From the NCBI GenBank assembly GCA_036873135.1, contig JAPTYO010000002.1, forward strand, positions 23,152,452-23,216,451: 64,000 nucleotides of DNA. Reading direction: 5' to 3'. This stretch comes from Clarkia xantiana subsp. parviflora. Taxonomy: Eukaryota; Streptophyta; Magnoliopsida; Myrtales; Onagraceae. The notes under the pieces were generated by a model. The model saw only the letters and a program-made list of their open reading frames with translations. It ran no database searches and was not told the DNA's origin. A program made the position numbers and the translations under genes. Below, piece by piece: positions 1-13,520 of the stretch; position 1 is the stretch's first letter; each line of letters starts with the position of its first letter.

Positions 1-140
1 GGCCGGGCAGGTCAATTCGGGTCGGGATGAGCGGTTCGGGCCGGGCTGAGCAATTCGGTCTGTTCAGGTCGGGTTGCTTTATGTTGCTTTTGTTTAGTTC
101 GGGCTAGGCCCGGCTAGAACGGGCCTGGTCGGGCTAATCA
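1..140. repeat. GC-rich low-complexity repeat
   Basis: Variations of GGGC(C/T)GGGCT and TTCGGGTCGGG are reiterated and stop abruptly in AT-rich DNA near position 140. This composition is like the internal parts of the hAT-type MITEs seen at 41.6-42.3 kb and 43.5-44.3 kb. The window edge cuts it, so its class cannot be settled. No gene is seen. Confidence 0.45.
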
Positions 141-898
141 CTTTTTTCAATTGTTTTGTACTATTTTCTTTATATATATACATATTTATACATTAGCAAA
201 AATAGTTTTTACTATTTATACATAAATTTGTTTTTTTTTTATGAAAAATATTATTTTAAATAATTGAAGTTACTTTTTTTTGTTAAATTTTATCATTGTT
301 AAATTAATCATATGTAAAATATATCTTCATTGAAAATGCAAGTAAGGGTATTTAGGTCTTTTAGTCATTGTATTAGGATATCCTAATACAAAGTTCATTT
401 AAAACATTGTATAGGATATCCTAATACATGGCTCAATCAAACATTGTATTAGCTGTCGGACCTAAAATCTGACCTACGGCGAATTACGTTTGAAATCGCA
501 TGGATTTTGAAAAGAGTCGCCACTAGTTAATTCTAAGGCTAACTAGAATCCTAAATTACCTAAGCGAATAACTAATTAAACACCTAGGTATTAAGTCAGT
601 CTACGATCAGAAATACGAGTTCGGGGGTTCTGTTACGAATTAAAACTCATGGAATTAATCACGCCCTTTCGGTACTCAATTCACAAATTTGCCAATTTAT
701 TAATATATATATAACATGTACATGTGTTTACATTATATAAAATTTATATTTCTAAACTAAATAATTATTATCGGTAAAACAACATCAATATAGTTTCCAC
801 TGAGTCTATAACCTAAAACGGCTAACCATTATTAAACATGAACAAATTAACATGGTATAATTTAGTTTATTTAATCTAAACTCGAATGATACTTATTT

Positions 899-964
<66 letters not shown>

Positions 965-1907
965 AAACGTTAAACTAAACTAACTGTACGTGTTGCCAAT
1001 AAGAAAAAAAAACTAAACTGAGCTCTACATATTAATATACTATATTATAATTATATGTGCAGAAGAAACTAACCCAACACGAGGAAACAAAGCTGGAAAC
1101 GGGAACGAAGTGGACAGCGACCTTGCAACGACAACGACTTTGAACCGGCGAGTTGGACAGCGGAACTAGCTACGGCAGTGACCGGTGACTTGGACGGATT
1201 CCGGTGAGTTGAACGACTGCGTCTGGGAAGCCGGGCTTTAATGGAGCGGCCTGAATCGGAACGGGTATTGGCTAAGTTAGCTTCGGGAAACGGTGGAGCG
1301 TGTTGAGGACTGGACAAGCGGTGGTCAAGACGAGCAGGAGAGGTGTGGCGATGGTGGTCTCCGGCGAGATAGAGAAGACGAGCCATGTGGGGTCGCGTGA
1401 ATCAAGCAACTTCGAGCAATTAGAGATTAGGAATCGATACAGACACGGACAGCTCCGGGCGGACGAGCGGAATTGGTTAGCGACGAGGGCTCGATGTCGA
1501 AGATGGTTGATCGGAGTCGCTGTGGAGAGCTGAGTCGCTAGCGGTGATGGAGGGATGGACGGACGAATCGAGCGACGATGAATCGAGCAAAAGTTGAAGG
1601 ATTGGACCGTGGCCGGGCTGCTCGCTGATGATGAAGATGGTGATGTCGCCCCTGTTTAGACGATGGCGAATGGGAATAGAGCAGGTTGGGTTACATTCAC
1701 GTTTTTTCTAAAGGAAAAATACAAATAATATTATATAGATATATATTTATAAAAGTAGTGGAAAGAACATGATAACCAAGGATGAGGTGCTATCAAACGA
1801 TACTCAAGAGTCAGAAGCCACATTCATGAATTTTTATTTTCAATCTCCTTCTATCTGTCTCTTTTTTGGTCGATTCTGTTTTTCGGTCCGTCCCCTTTAC
1901 ATTACAA
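141..1907. other. Intergenic repeat-derived DNA, LTR-like fragment
   Basis: No gene is recognised. A perfect 20-bp palindrome around GGATATCC lies at 370-389, with a near copy at 408-427. A TGTCGGACC start at 454, followed by an AGAGTCGCCACTAG-type segment and TTCGGGGGTTC near 621, resembles plant gypsy LTR or leader DNA. A GC-richer patch at 1060-1700 has short open frames on both strands without known domains, with CT-rich composition like an untranslated leader. My reading is an old LTR-element fragment, held with low confidence. Confidence 0.35.
902..957. repeat. (AT)n microsatellite
   Basis: Uninterrupted AT dinucleotide repeat of about 28 units. Confidence 0.95.
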
Positions 1908-3559
1908 CTAGGGGCTGACCCCGCGCTACGCGCGGGATGACCCGTTAAACAGTACTTGTTTATTTGTGTAATGTAAAATGTTGAAATTATGTTTTGAGTT
2001 AGTTGCATTCAATAATATAATTTTTGTTTTCAGATGGACATATATTATTTATAAAAAATATATATTTATTTACCAATTTGAAGGCAGCTTATAATTCATT
2101 TTCTATTAAACCTAATAGTTTAGTGCTTTAAAAAAAATTAATGCAAATTGAATAAAGTGTGTGTCTTTATTTTTTAAATGAAATAATGGTTATGATAACG
2201 TAGATGAATGATTCTAGTATTTTTTTTTCCCTCGGTATTCATTAAATACGTAAATTAGATCAAATTTGTTGAATACATAAATTGCATGATTGAGGGAAGG
2301 AAAATAAAAAAAAATATTAAAGTTTTAATAATTTAGAAATTGAGATTACGTGCAGTAAATACTTTAATATTTTTGGAAAAAAATACCTTAATATCTTAAA
2401 CATTAAAAACCAAACAAAGTGAAATGGTCTTTCTACCGAAAAAAGTTAAATGCGCTCTCATTTTTTAACGACCCACACAAAAATAACAGTAGTATTAATA
2501 ATAATAACAGTAATAATATTAATAATAATCCATTGCAAAAAAAAAAAAAACTATTATTATAATCTACATTAATATATCAAAATTTAAAGCTTATAATTTT
2601 ATTAATACTTACTATTTTATTATCAACGGTCATTCGGTCAAGCTACGTATTACTGAAAAAAAATATCGACTATGATAGGCTAAGAATCTTTGTAATCTCA
2701 ATACCCAAAACCATAACCAGATAGATTGGTAAAAAAAAAAAAAAACCATAACCGTATTCTACTATAACCATAATTTATCTAGCCCCATACGCAATCATAA
2801 ATAAACTCCCACCTCCATCCTTATCTCCTTCGTTCTTTCCGGAGCAATCAAAGACGCTTCACATTCCATCCTTGTTCATCTGTTCTGTCCATCAAGGCTC
2901 GCGTCCAACTGGTCCGATTTGATCCATGTGAGATCCAACTTCGTCGACACCCACTCCAATTTCGTCAGAGCATCCGAAACCAAAATCGGCGCCATACCTA
3001 GCTTTCCTTCACATCTCATCGGTACCGCTGTAATTCAAGTTAGAGATTAACAGATCTCTTCTTTCCGTTCCGACCGTCGACCGATCCGCTGTATATATGG
3101 AATCGTCTTCTCTATGCTTATGGATGTGAATAGAGTGATGCTTTTTTTAGGGTTGTCTGTCCCGGGTAGTCGATATTTGTTTGGTTTGGTCTTGAATGTG
3201 AATCAAGAGAAGCATTTATATAGAATGAGAAACTTGTTCATCATCCAATGAAATTAGTGTAGGGAGAAACATTTCCATATACCATTAAAAATATTTGAAA
3301 AGTCTCTACAACCGAACATGAAATAAAGATAGAGATTGTAATTATTTATTTTTGCTTAGTTTTATCATAGCTCGAACATGAAATAAAGTTAGAGATTGTA
3401 ATTAATTATTTTTGCTTAATTTTATTATATCTTAGAACATGTGTCAACATATTATTTGCTACCATTGCTGACGTGTCACGATTAGGATAACTTAAAATGA
3501 TGATGTGGCACACCCAAAATGCTTCACTCTCTCACATGTTCCCTTATTAGATATATAGA
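1908..3559 (-). mobile_element. Non-autonomous Helitron, complete
   Basis: Read on the minus strand, it begins with TC inside TCTATATATCTAATAAGGG (from 3559), preceded by A. It ends with CTAG (1911-1908) followed by T, which is the A|TC...CTAG|T Helitron signature. A hairpin with 7-bp arms (CCCGCGC/GCGCGGG, 1920-1936) lies 8 nt before CTAG. The 1652-bp element has no target duplication, as expected, and no Rep/helicase reading frame. A more GC-rich segment at 2800-3110 could be captured host DNA but I do not recognise it. Confidence 0.88.
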
Positions 3560-4491
3560 TATAGTAATCTATATATATTACATAAGTCTAGTCTAATTTG
3601 AGCAACATATATTGCTGATTTATTTTGCTAATAAATGCTAAATATTCAGAAATTAATACTAAATATTCAACAAATATTTTTATGCAATAAATACATAAAC
3701 TATCCTAAATTTTACAGGAGCCATTCTTGAAAGCTTCTCGACTTGCCATATTTTGAACACTTCCTCATTTAGTGCGCCACATGCCACGAGTGTCGCGCGT
3801 AGTCCAAAATTAAGTGTTTACATTAGCTAAGCATGTATTAGCTAATACCGATATTAGAATATCGCAATACCGGCAATCAAACGTGCCCTTAATGTATAAG
3901 AGCCCTCCCTACAAGAATTGAATTTTTTTAAACGAACACAACTCAAAAAAAAGTTAATTTCAATAAAGGAAACCGCAATATATATATATTTTTTTTTGCC
4001 AAATTAGTCAAAAATATTAGAATATGAATTTTTATATACATGTTTCCGGATGTCTCGTTGTATCTTGCCAGTATTGGGCTGGCGGGCCTGCGGCCCTTGA
4101 ACAGAAATTGCTAGAACTGGAACACGTAGATGGTTGCTTCAAAGTCCAGTCAGAGAGCAACACGTAGGATCCTTCTACGCAGACGGTGAGCCAGCTAAGC
4201 ACGATAGAGCAGCAGCCGCTGAAAGGACGAAAATACCACTCATCTATGCTGTAGTCCCCCTCTTGTTAATGAAGGATGTCCAGGTAATTTAACTTTTTTC
4301 CGGTCAGATCCTCCTGGTCTGGATAGTCTGGAGCTGGACAGAGGATTCAATCATCCGAAATTTAGCTCGACTTTGATTCTTGATTAACGGAGTCTTCAAA
4401 CTCTGATCTCCGACGAAGACATTGAAGAGTGGCTGTTCTCCGATCTGCTCCTCTCGTCTGATACGTTGTTGCTACCTTCAGCGGTCTGTCC
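3560..4491. other. Intergenic DNA and AIM24-family gene promoter/5' UTR
   Basis: The part from 3560 to about 4060 is AT-rich. CAATCAAACGTGCCCTTAA at 3875-3893 looks like a Harbinger or Tourist MITE end without a clear partner. From about 4300 the sequence becomes leader-like ahead of the ATG at 4492. No distinct TATA box was chosen. Confidence 0.4.
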
Positions 4492-7111
4492 ATGGCGGCA
4501 CCGTTTTTCACGATCCCTTTCCAGCCTTACGTTTATCAGGTACTTCGAATTCGCTGAGTAAACTGTTAGATTTCAGTAATGCTTCTCGAGGGTTTAATCA
4601 GGGAATCAGCCGGGGAGAGTTTCTGGAATTATGCTTTAACTGTTTCGTTGCCTGAGTTATTCGGAGATACACTCAATCGCTTGATCCTGATGGCTGTTTA
4701 CTGATACGGATGGAAATTTGGCGTCAGTGAATTCTTTCTTGTGTGTAGTGACGGAGATGCAAGGTTATGAGGCGGGATTTCGCGTTTTTCTTCATTTGAT
4801 CTGTTTTTAGAGAATTTATCTGCTTTTTGAAGAGAATTGAGACCTCGGTACCTTGGGCAGTCATAAAAGCAAAGTGATCAACTCACTAAATAGATAGAAC
4901 ATGCGCCCTGTGCGGTGGGTGATCGGTACTACAAAGAATACTTAGTCGAGTTGTAATTTGCCAGAAAGTTCATTCATAGAGGCATTTGTTGAACTATGGG
5001 CTGTATGACTCTGTGATGATGGTATTATTGGTTGGCTAGAGTGCTGACACTTGAACTTACTTGTAAACCTTAATATACTTGATGAATAATTTTCTTATGT
5101 CGTCCCAAGCTTCATGCCTTTGATATATCACTTCTATAGGCGTTTTCTTGATTTCTAAGTTATTATGTGAACTGATGTGTGTAGAGTCCTGATGATGCTG
5201 TTACAGCTTTTCAAATTATTGGTGGTGAGGCACAGGTTGTTCAGGTAATTATCATTCTTACCCCTGAAGTCATGCTATTAGTTATGCTGTTCTTAGGTTA
5301 AATCTCAAAGGACTTTTTATTTTTAAATTTTTCTACCTGCTATTTCTCATTGTGTTTCTTATGTCAGGTAATGCTGAAGCCACAAGAGAGGATTCTGGCA
5401 AGACCTGGTATGCTGTTTAATTCCTTTTTGCAGTGGTCAGCTGTTTCGTTCATTATGTTATTGAATGAACCTGTTGTTCACAAGTTCCACACGGAACCTT
5501 TCTAAGTGCTATACACCCAAATGACTGAATGATTCTTCATCGTATTGCAGGTGCAATGTGCTTTATGTCTGGCTCTGTGGAAATGGAAAATGTTTATCTA
5601 CCTGAGAATGAAGTTGGCATGTGGCAATGGCTCTTTGGCAAGACTATCACTAGCGTAGTTTTCCGAAATTCTGGTCCAACTGAGGGATTTGTCGGGATAG
5701 CTGCACCATCACTTGCAAGAGTTCTCCCGGTTAGTGTATTTGCTTATTGAAGTTTGGTTCTGTTCTACTGCATAGAAGCTACTGGTTAATGTATTGAAAC
5801 ACTGCTAATGCATTGTCGTCTTCTTGTGTTTTACTTTAGATAAATCTAGCGGTGTTTGGAGGAGAGATTTTGTGTCAGGTAGGCTTGATCATCAGTACCC
5901 ATTATTAGCTAATCATCTTCTAAAGCATATTTTGTTTACTAGAATGAACTTGCAGCCCTTCTCTCTCTCCATGTAGTGGTTTTTTTTATAATTATGTTGA
6001 ATTTAATTTGTAGCCAGATGCGTTTCTATGCTCTATTAATGATGTGAAAGTCAGTTATCCAATTAATCCAAGGGCACGGCAGGTGGTTACTGGTGTAGAG
6101 GTCAGTTGATTTTCTCAAACTCACTTAGATTCAGTATCTAATATCATCACTTCCGTGCTACCAGTTAGGGTTTTATTCATTGATGTCGAATTTGATGTCA
6201 ATAGGGATTTCTGAGACAGAAGATTACCGGCCAGGGGATGGCTTTCATACTTGCTGGTGGATCTGGTATGTTTGTTTCTTCATCTAATATGCTTAAGCTC
6301 CTTACCACTATGAGACACGCCTACTCATAGAGTAAGCTATTAACAACCAACATCCAAGTCCATATCAGTTATCACATCATCACAAAAAAAAATTGGGTCT
6401 TCAGTTGTGTGGCATATAGAACAACACTAAAGATATTCCACTCTTGAGGAAAAACACATGGCAACAAGAATTTTTCCAATTTAATGCTGCCTATATTGTT
6501 GTGTTGTCACTGCCTCTTCTTTGATCAGTATCATCCTTTGGTCGTCTTTACATCTATGCTGCTGAAATTTCCTACCTTTGAACATTTGCATCTTTGCTGA
6601 CTGAAATTCTATTTGGGACAGTTATGCAGAAGAATCTGGATGTTGGTGAAGTCTTAGCTGTGGATGTTACTTGCATTGCAGCTGTAACAGCCTCAGTAAA
6701 TGTCCAGATTAAGTACAATGGTCCCATCAAAAGGGCAGTATTTGGGGTAAGTTCGTATAGATCTACCGTATAACTAGTGTTAGCCTTTTAACAATAAATA
6801 AATCTCACTGTGGTTAATTGCAGGGTGAAAATCTCGTGACAGCGATTCTTACTGGCCCTGGAATCGTGTTCATCCAAAGTTTACCTTTCCACAGGCTTTC
6901 ACGACAGATTGCTAGGTAATTTCTCGCACATCTGGTGATGTACCTATCGGTCTACTAGTCCCTAACCGTGTTTACTTTGCTGCAATTACATGACAGGGCT
7001 GTTACGTCGCCAAACGTGAGGGAAAACCCGAAGTTCTTCCTGCAAATAGCCGTCTTCTTCTTTCTTGCATATGTGGTGATTGTGTCATCTTTGATCTTAA
7101 CAGATGTATGA
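4492..7111 (+). CDS. AIM24/DUF124 (TIGR00266)-family protein, 10 exons
   Basis: Exons: 4492-4539, 5185-5244, 5368-5407, 5551-5729, 5840-5878, 6014-6100, 6205-6265, 6622-6746, 6824-6915 and 6997-7111. All introns are GT-AG, and the exons sum to 846 nt (281 aa) with a TGA stop. The product has a short N-terminus (MAAPFFTIPFQPYVYQ), then the beta-rich AIM24 domain with GxAxxFMSGxVEM and a GxGxxFIxxxG-like region (GPGIVFIQSLP). A hydrophobic C-terminal segment near residues 262-280 could be a membrane anchor. The family is named for yeast mitochondrial Aim24, which is linked to MICOS/inner-membrane organisation. The plant members' role is poorly known, and related bacterial proteins carry a TRAP-like fold. 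The start is chosen as the first ATG in frame with the domain. Confidence 0.9.
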
Positions 7112-7329
7112 GACTGAAAACATAGGATTATACCGATCGAAGGATAGAAATTTTAGTTGTGGATAGGCGAAAAAAGTCTGAGTGTAAGGATTTACTGTGA
7201 TCGGATTGGATAACTGTTGAATGCTTGTTAACGTTTGTACAAGGATATGAGAAAGGTCAACTTATTATTATATTGAGTTATGGGTGTCGACAATGATAAG
7301 GTTTAGTCACCCAAATACCGATATATATA
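7112..7329. other. 3' flank of the AIM24-family gene
   Basis: AT-rich presumed 3' UTR and intergenic DNA with no ORF or repeat recognised before the MITE. Confidence 0.5.
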
Positions 7330-7338
7330 CATGATTTG

Positions 7339-7901
7339 GAGTTTTTTACTAAAATAGGGTTACATGGACAACCGAATACCAATATAGGTTATACAAAAAT
7401 GCAATTACAAATATAGGGATGGCCGGGTTCTCAACCCGGCCAACTGATTTTTTTTTTCGAAAAACTGTATAAAAAAAAAAAAAAAAATTGGAACTCACTT
7501 GACCGGGTTAGGCAACCCGGCCATATATGTTGTTGTTGTTTTTTTTTTTTTTTTTGCTTTTTTTAATAGAAGTTGTACAAATTAATGATTTTGTAATTTT
7601 TTTTTCTGAAAAACATATTGGACATGGTGAACATAGAGGGCAAATTGACAGACATTTGTCCTTCACCAGTTTTCGTAAAAAAATTACAAAACTACTAATT
7701 TTTACAACTTCTATTAAAAAAAAGAAAAACATATTTGGCCGGGTTGGGGCAACCCGGCCAAGTGAGTTCCAATTTTTTTTTTTTATTCAGTTTTCCAAAA
7801 AAAAAAAAAATCAGTTGGCCGGGATGTTTGTAATTAATTTTTTTTCTAGTCTATATTGGTATTTGGTTGTCCATGTAGTCCTATTTTGGTAAAAAAAACT
7901 C
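7339..7901. mobile_element. MULE-type foldback MITE, 9-bp TSD
   Basis: A 563-bp element with long inverted arms: GAGTTTTTTACTAAAATAGG at the left end matches the inverse of the right end (CCTATTTTGGTAAAAAAAACTC region). It is flanked by the exact 9-bp repeat CATGATTTG at 7330-7338 and 7902-7910. CCGGGTT...AACCCGGCC blocks and long T and A runs lie inside. The open frames within it are products of the low-complexity inverted repeat, not genes. The 9-bp duplication points to Mutator-like transposase. Confidence 0.88.
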
Positions 7902-7910
7902 CATGATTTG

Positions 7911-8451
7911 GCAGTCCTATCCTAGCCATGAATATTTAACTAGCTAGTCATTACCTATAATAAGGCTATAAACGTAAATCACATGCCCATCTTTCAAAAT
8001 CCTCTCATTAACTATTGAGAATCAACTAAGATGGAGACCATTAATTTTTCGGTAATGACTAATGATTGAGACAACTTGTCATTCTGACATAACTAGTATT
8101 AGAGGACGGTGGTGTTCCAATTCATTCCAAACGCGTGAGAGTAAGAATGCCTCAAAAGTTGATGACATTTACAAAGTGAATACATCTTTTGCATGACATT
8201 TTATATATATATATAAAATAACAATAAAGTCGATTACAATATACATTACAAAACATATAAAATATTATAATCTACACTTCATATTACAATATAATTAAAT
8301 ATTGCAATCTAACATTACATTATTTAGCTCATAACTTGTGCTTTTACTTTCACATCTTAAATAGTTTCATATTACGACCTTCGAAAATGTATGTACGAAT
8401 TATGTGCACACATTGTACTATGCATCGTTAACTAACAAAAATCTATTTATA
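7911..8451. other. Intergenic AT-rich DNA
   Basis: Nothing recognised apart from a short TA run at 8204-8214. Confidence 0.5.
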
Positions 8452-9344
8452 GAGTGAATGACAAAAGTAGGTCAGTTTCCGAAACTAATTCCCAAACTAG
8501 GCTCGTTCAGAAACTAATTCCCAAAATAGGTTTTTTCATATTTTTAATAATATACATTATTTACTTTACATCCTAAAGTTTACATTATGTTACAAATGAA
8601 TCCTTAATCAAAATATAATACAAGAAAATTGAAAATTAAATGTATGAAAAAGTTAAAAATGGGAAAAAAAATTCTAAACTAATTAAATTATGAAAATACA
8701 CATTAAAAATAATCAAACAAACAATTTTTTAGATTTCAATTTTAATTCTTAAAAAATGTTTAAAATTAAAGGATAAATTTAAAAATAAATAATTTTTTAA
8801 AAAACTTTATCTTGGCAAAAAAACAACTATATAATGATAAAATTATTCATCAAGAGTATGAAATTAAAATTTATTCTATTGATTTTTCACATTTAAATTA
8901 GTTTATCTATTTTTTCAGTCACTAATTTCATACATTTTTATAAATTTAACATGTTTTATTTAGGGTTTATGTACGTTTTCATTTGTATACTTACATACTT
9001 AAAAAATTATGAGTATTTAGTTTATTTACATGTTATATCACTGTTTTTTAATATAATTTATATCTTTAGCATAATTTATTTTTAGAATTTTTTACAATTA
9101 CTAGTTTTTTTAATTTTTAGTTTATAGCTTTTACATATAATTACTTTTTTTTCACATTTTTTTTTTATATTTCTTGTATTATTTATCGGTAGGGTCAATT
9201 GTAACAAAATATAAACTTTGAGATGTAAAATAAAAAAATATAAATGATTTAAAAAATAGAAAAACCTAGTTTGGGAATTAGTTTCAGAAGAAGCCTAGTT
9301 TGAGAATAAGTTTGACAATCAGACCTGTTTTGGGGAATTCACTC
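8452..9344. mobile_element. MULE-type foldback MITE
   Basis: An 893-bp element with GAGTGAAT at the left end and its inverse ATTCACTC at the right. The arms share TTCCCAAACTAGG and TACATCTCAAAG-like blocks in inverted order over about 150 bp. The flanks are CTATTTATA (8443-8451) and CTATTCATA (9345-9353), a 9-bp duplication with one mismatch. The centre is AT-rich and has no coding potential. Confidence 0.8.
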
Positions 9345-9353
9345 CTATTCATA

Positions 9354-9967
9354 CTACATTAAAACAATATTTGTAGCTCATTGCTAACTAACAAATTATA
9401 TTTTATTCATAATATATTACACACCTACTTATAGGCTTGTACTTTGTAGCTCAGTTAATGTAAGATTAGCTATCGACAGAAAGCTCATGGTCTCATCTTT
9501 CATTCTTTCTTTTTTTTTTTGAAAAAAAAAAATGTAACATTTTCACACAAAACCATATTTACTTGTATTATGTTGAGTTTAACTTGTAATAAAAAAGTCT
9601 AGATTTGGTCCCCAAAAAAAGTCTAGACACCAGACAAGAACAAATCCACATATCGGTAAAAACCAGTTCAATTTTGAACATCCCCATATGCTAAATGTTT
9701 TATAAGTGATAGCAAAAGGGGACTACAAATTATTTCAAGAACCAAATACATAAGGATAGGAGCTGCACCGAGAAACTGTATCCTCAACTTTATGTAGTCT
9801 TCCAACAAAGAGTAGCCTGCAAATAGTAAGAGATGTTATATTAGCTTGCGAACAAGAAAAAATTCAATTGCAGGGCACTGAATATTGCAGCACAAACTAC
9901 TACATTTCTCAAAATGACATTGATGGAATTCAAATTGAATTGAAGTGATCAAAAAATGATTACTTAC
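9354..9967. other. Intergenic DNA, probable 3' UTR of IPMI small-subunit gene
   Basis: AT-rich. The part nearest the stop codon at 9968 is likely 3' UTR of the minus-strand gene. No other gene is seen. Confidence 0.5.
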
Positions 9968-10723
9968 TCAATTAGCTGCCAATGTGGGGATCATTCCAGT
10001 CTTCCTCGCGTATGCAAAAATACCACCTGCATCAATAACCGGCCCGGCATCACCAATCGGCTTCAACTGATACACCTTTCCAGAAGTATGATTAATCAGC
10101 TTGTTCTCAGCCAACTCGATTGTCACAGTATCCCCAGTCTTACACTCCTCACAGATTCTCCCCTCAGATTCCAAAGGATAAACCTCACCAGTAGCCACAG
10201 AATTCCTAAAAAAGATCCTTGCATAAGATTCTGCCACAACAGCAGTGACCCCGGCAGCACCAAGAGCCACCGGAGCATGCTCCCTCGACGAGCCACACCC
10301 AAAGTTGTCCCCACCAATCACAATCTGGTACTTAGTCTCGGTCTGGCCTGGCTCATTGAACCTGGTGGTGTATGTAGAAGGGAGGCCCACTAGGGCATAC
10401 GACCCTAGTTTCTTGTACTCATCGGGTTTCGATGGAACTAGGGTTAGGTACTCTGCAGGGATGATTTGGTCAGTGTCGATATTGTCCCCTACAACGTAGC
10501 AGAGACCATGGAACGATGTGGGTGAAACGTAACTGGATTCAGCAGCAGAGCAAGAAACTGTTGTGGTTCTCAGTGTTGAATAGCTAATGGCATTGTTCTT
10601 CAATGGGGTTGCTCCGATAGTTGGGTTAGGAAAACAGACCTTGTAGCTAGTTTGAAAAGGGATCTGAGGTTTTGAAAAGGCGGTGAACTGGAGGTTTAAG
10701 CGGCAGGAAGACGATACTGCCAT
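9968..10723 (-). CDS. 3-isopropylmalate dehydratase small subunit, chloroplastic
   Basis: Single-exon CDS of 251 aa. It is the small subunit of isopropylmalate isomerase (leucine biosynthesis, LeuD/aconitase swivel fold), which pairs with a 4Fe-4S large subunit. In Arabidopsis related small subunits also act in methionine-chain elongation for glucosinolates. Residues 1 to about 58 are Ser/Thr-rich and acid-poor, like a plastid transit peptide. The swivel domain shows GDNIDTDQIIP (79-89) and the substrate-loop motif GDNFGCGSSREHAP (138-151). A longer open frame starts at 10771, but CTGCAG|AATGG (10730-10720) reads as a splice acceptor, so the ATG at 10723 is preferred. It matches the usual family length and lies head-to-head with eL15. 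Confidence 0.95.
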   Translation of the reverse strand: MAVSSSCRLNLQFTAFSKPQIPFQTSYKVCFPNPTIGATPLKNNAISYSTLRTTTVSCSAAESSYVSPTSFHGLCYVVGDNIDTDQIIPAEYLTLVPSKPDEYKKLGSYALVGLPSTYTTRFNEPGQTETKYQIVIGGDNFGCGSSREHAPVALGAAGVTAVVAESYARIFFRNSVATGEVYPLESEGRICEECKTGDTVTIELAENKLINHTSGKVYQLKPIGDAGPVIDAGGIFAYARKTGMIPTLAAN

Positions 10724-10724
10724 T

Positions 10725-10995
10725 CTGCAGAAACTGATTATGAAGATGGTAAAATTTGGTATCAAAATCAATACTTCAACGATACATTAACATAAACGGA
10801 AATAGCAGACAAGTTAATTCAATTCACGATTTCGATGCCAATTTGCATAAACCCTCACAATATCAGATCAATGAGTAATTCGACACATTGAAATTATTAT
10901 GAGCACGCGCCACAAAATCAACTCTTTCCATATGGATCAACGACTGACAAATTGCATCAGTGGAGATTAAAATCGAAGAGATTAGAACAATGTAC
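10725..10995 (-). other. 5' UTR intron of IPMI small-subunit gene
   Basis: Minus strand: the donor CATCAAAG|GTACATTG lies at 10996/10995 and the acceptor CTGCAG one base before the ATG. This explains the upstream in-frame codons as intron sequence. It is inferred from splice consensus only. Confidence 0.65.
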
Positions 10996-11059
10996 CTTTG
11001 ATGATAGGGGACGACGGAGAAATGCAGCAGCTTCAGACAAATTGGTTTTAGAATCAGAT

Positions 11060-11352
11060 ACTTTCTACAACTAGAGACGGGTCAAAGAGAAAGACTCGTG
11101 CTACGGCAGCTACGGCGAACGAGCCGATTTGGGCCGAACAGAGTAGGCCTAAAAATCTAAACGGTCCATTAAGCCCAATTTACTTTTCTTTGAATCGCTG
11201 AAACGACATCGTAGGATTGCCAAATATATAACTCCGTAGATGGACGGCCAGGATTAAATTTCGGGCAGAATCCAGCCTTATAAAGTGCAATCGCCAGAAA
11301 CCCTAACTCAGTCTCCGGCTGAAGAACTCTAGCACTACCAACCGCTGCTTCT
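11060..11352. promoter_or_regulatory. Shared divergent promoter, IPMI small subunit / eL15
   Basis: It holds TGGGCC (11130-11135) and the inverse of TGGGCT (11172-11177), the site II elements bound by TCP factors. It also holds TATAAA (11279-11284) and a telo-box AAACCCTAA (11298-11306). A telo-box plus site II is the classic pairing in plant ribosomal-protein promoters. The eL15 start site is likely close to the telo-box. The leader of the minus-strand gene probably starts between 11060 and 11100. Confidence 0.7.
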
Positions 11353-12885
<1,533 letters not shown>

Positions 12886-13242
12886 TTTCTCTGCATCTTC
12901 TACTCATCTGGATTTTTGTTTTCATTTTCTGGGTTGTTATTGTCCAAGACAAGTTATCTATCGACTTGGGTTTCAGTTTGTTGAGATTGTTATAGTTTGG
13001 AGATCTTATAATTGAAATTTGATGGATGTCTGCTTCATTATTACCTAGCTAGCGAAGTTTCATTTTACCATATTCAGTTCTTGATTTATTATATACGTAA
13101 GCAAATATAATTATGATACTTGATTTGGAACACTTGGAAACCTTTTTGTGGCACAGTAGCACAGGTACTCTACTTGAAAAGTTGGTTTAGATGGTATAGC
13201 AATCATGATTTCCAAAATTAATCTTAGCTGTTTTGATTGAGC
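12886..13242. other. 3' UTR of eL15 and intergenic DNA
   Basis: Presumed 3' UTR to about 13050, then AT-rich DNA up to the copia LTR. No other gene is seen. Confidence 0.5.
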
Positions 13243-13245
13243 GAA

Positions 13246-13444
13246 TGAAGAAGTATATTAGAAGTTAATGGTTTCATATTAATTTTGAATAAAGGACAGG
13301 GACCTAAATGTTATTTTATGGTTCTTGGTTTGTTAGAAGTTAGTTGGAAGCCACACTATAAATGGAAACATAAACATTGTATTGGTTTCTAAGTTGAATG
13401 AATCAAGATTTCCTTTTCTCTGTTTCCAATTCAGTTTATTGACA
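13246..13444 (+). repeat. Copia 5' LTR
   Basis: Starts TGAAGAAG and ends TTGACA. It contains ACTATAAATGG, a probable TATA box, at 13358-13368. Confidence 0.93.
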
Positions 13445-13458
13445 TGGTATCAGAGCAG
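13445..13458 (+). other. Copia primer binding site
   Basis: TGGTATCAGAGCAG directly abuts the LTR and is complementary to the 3' end of initiator tRNA-Met, as in most plant copia elements. Confidence 0.92.
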
Positions 13459-13520
13459 AATGAAGTTCGTTCCAGCTAAATTCGTTGATTTGGAAGCTCG
13501 TCAATCTCTTTTCTTCGTAA

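Noticed and set aside
1069..1533. Possible small gene on either strand
   Set aside because: Overlapping frames on both strands, no domain, no splice context or promoter. It looks like LTR-element leader DNA.
5010..5055. GTGATGA...CTGA as a possible C/D snoRNA in AIM24 intron 1
   Set aside because: The boxes are too close together and there is no terminal stem.
7508..7892. Phe/Lys-rich open frames
   Set aside because: They arise from poly-T/poly-A runs in the arms of the foldback MITE.
10245..10499. Plus-strand open frames opposite the IPMI small subunit
   Set aside because: Antisense shadows of a well-conserved coding region.
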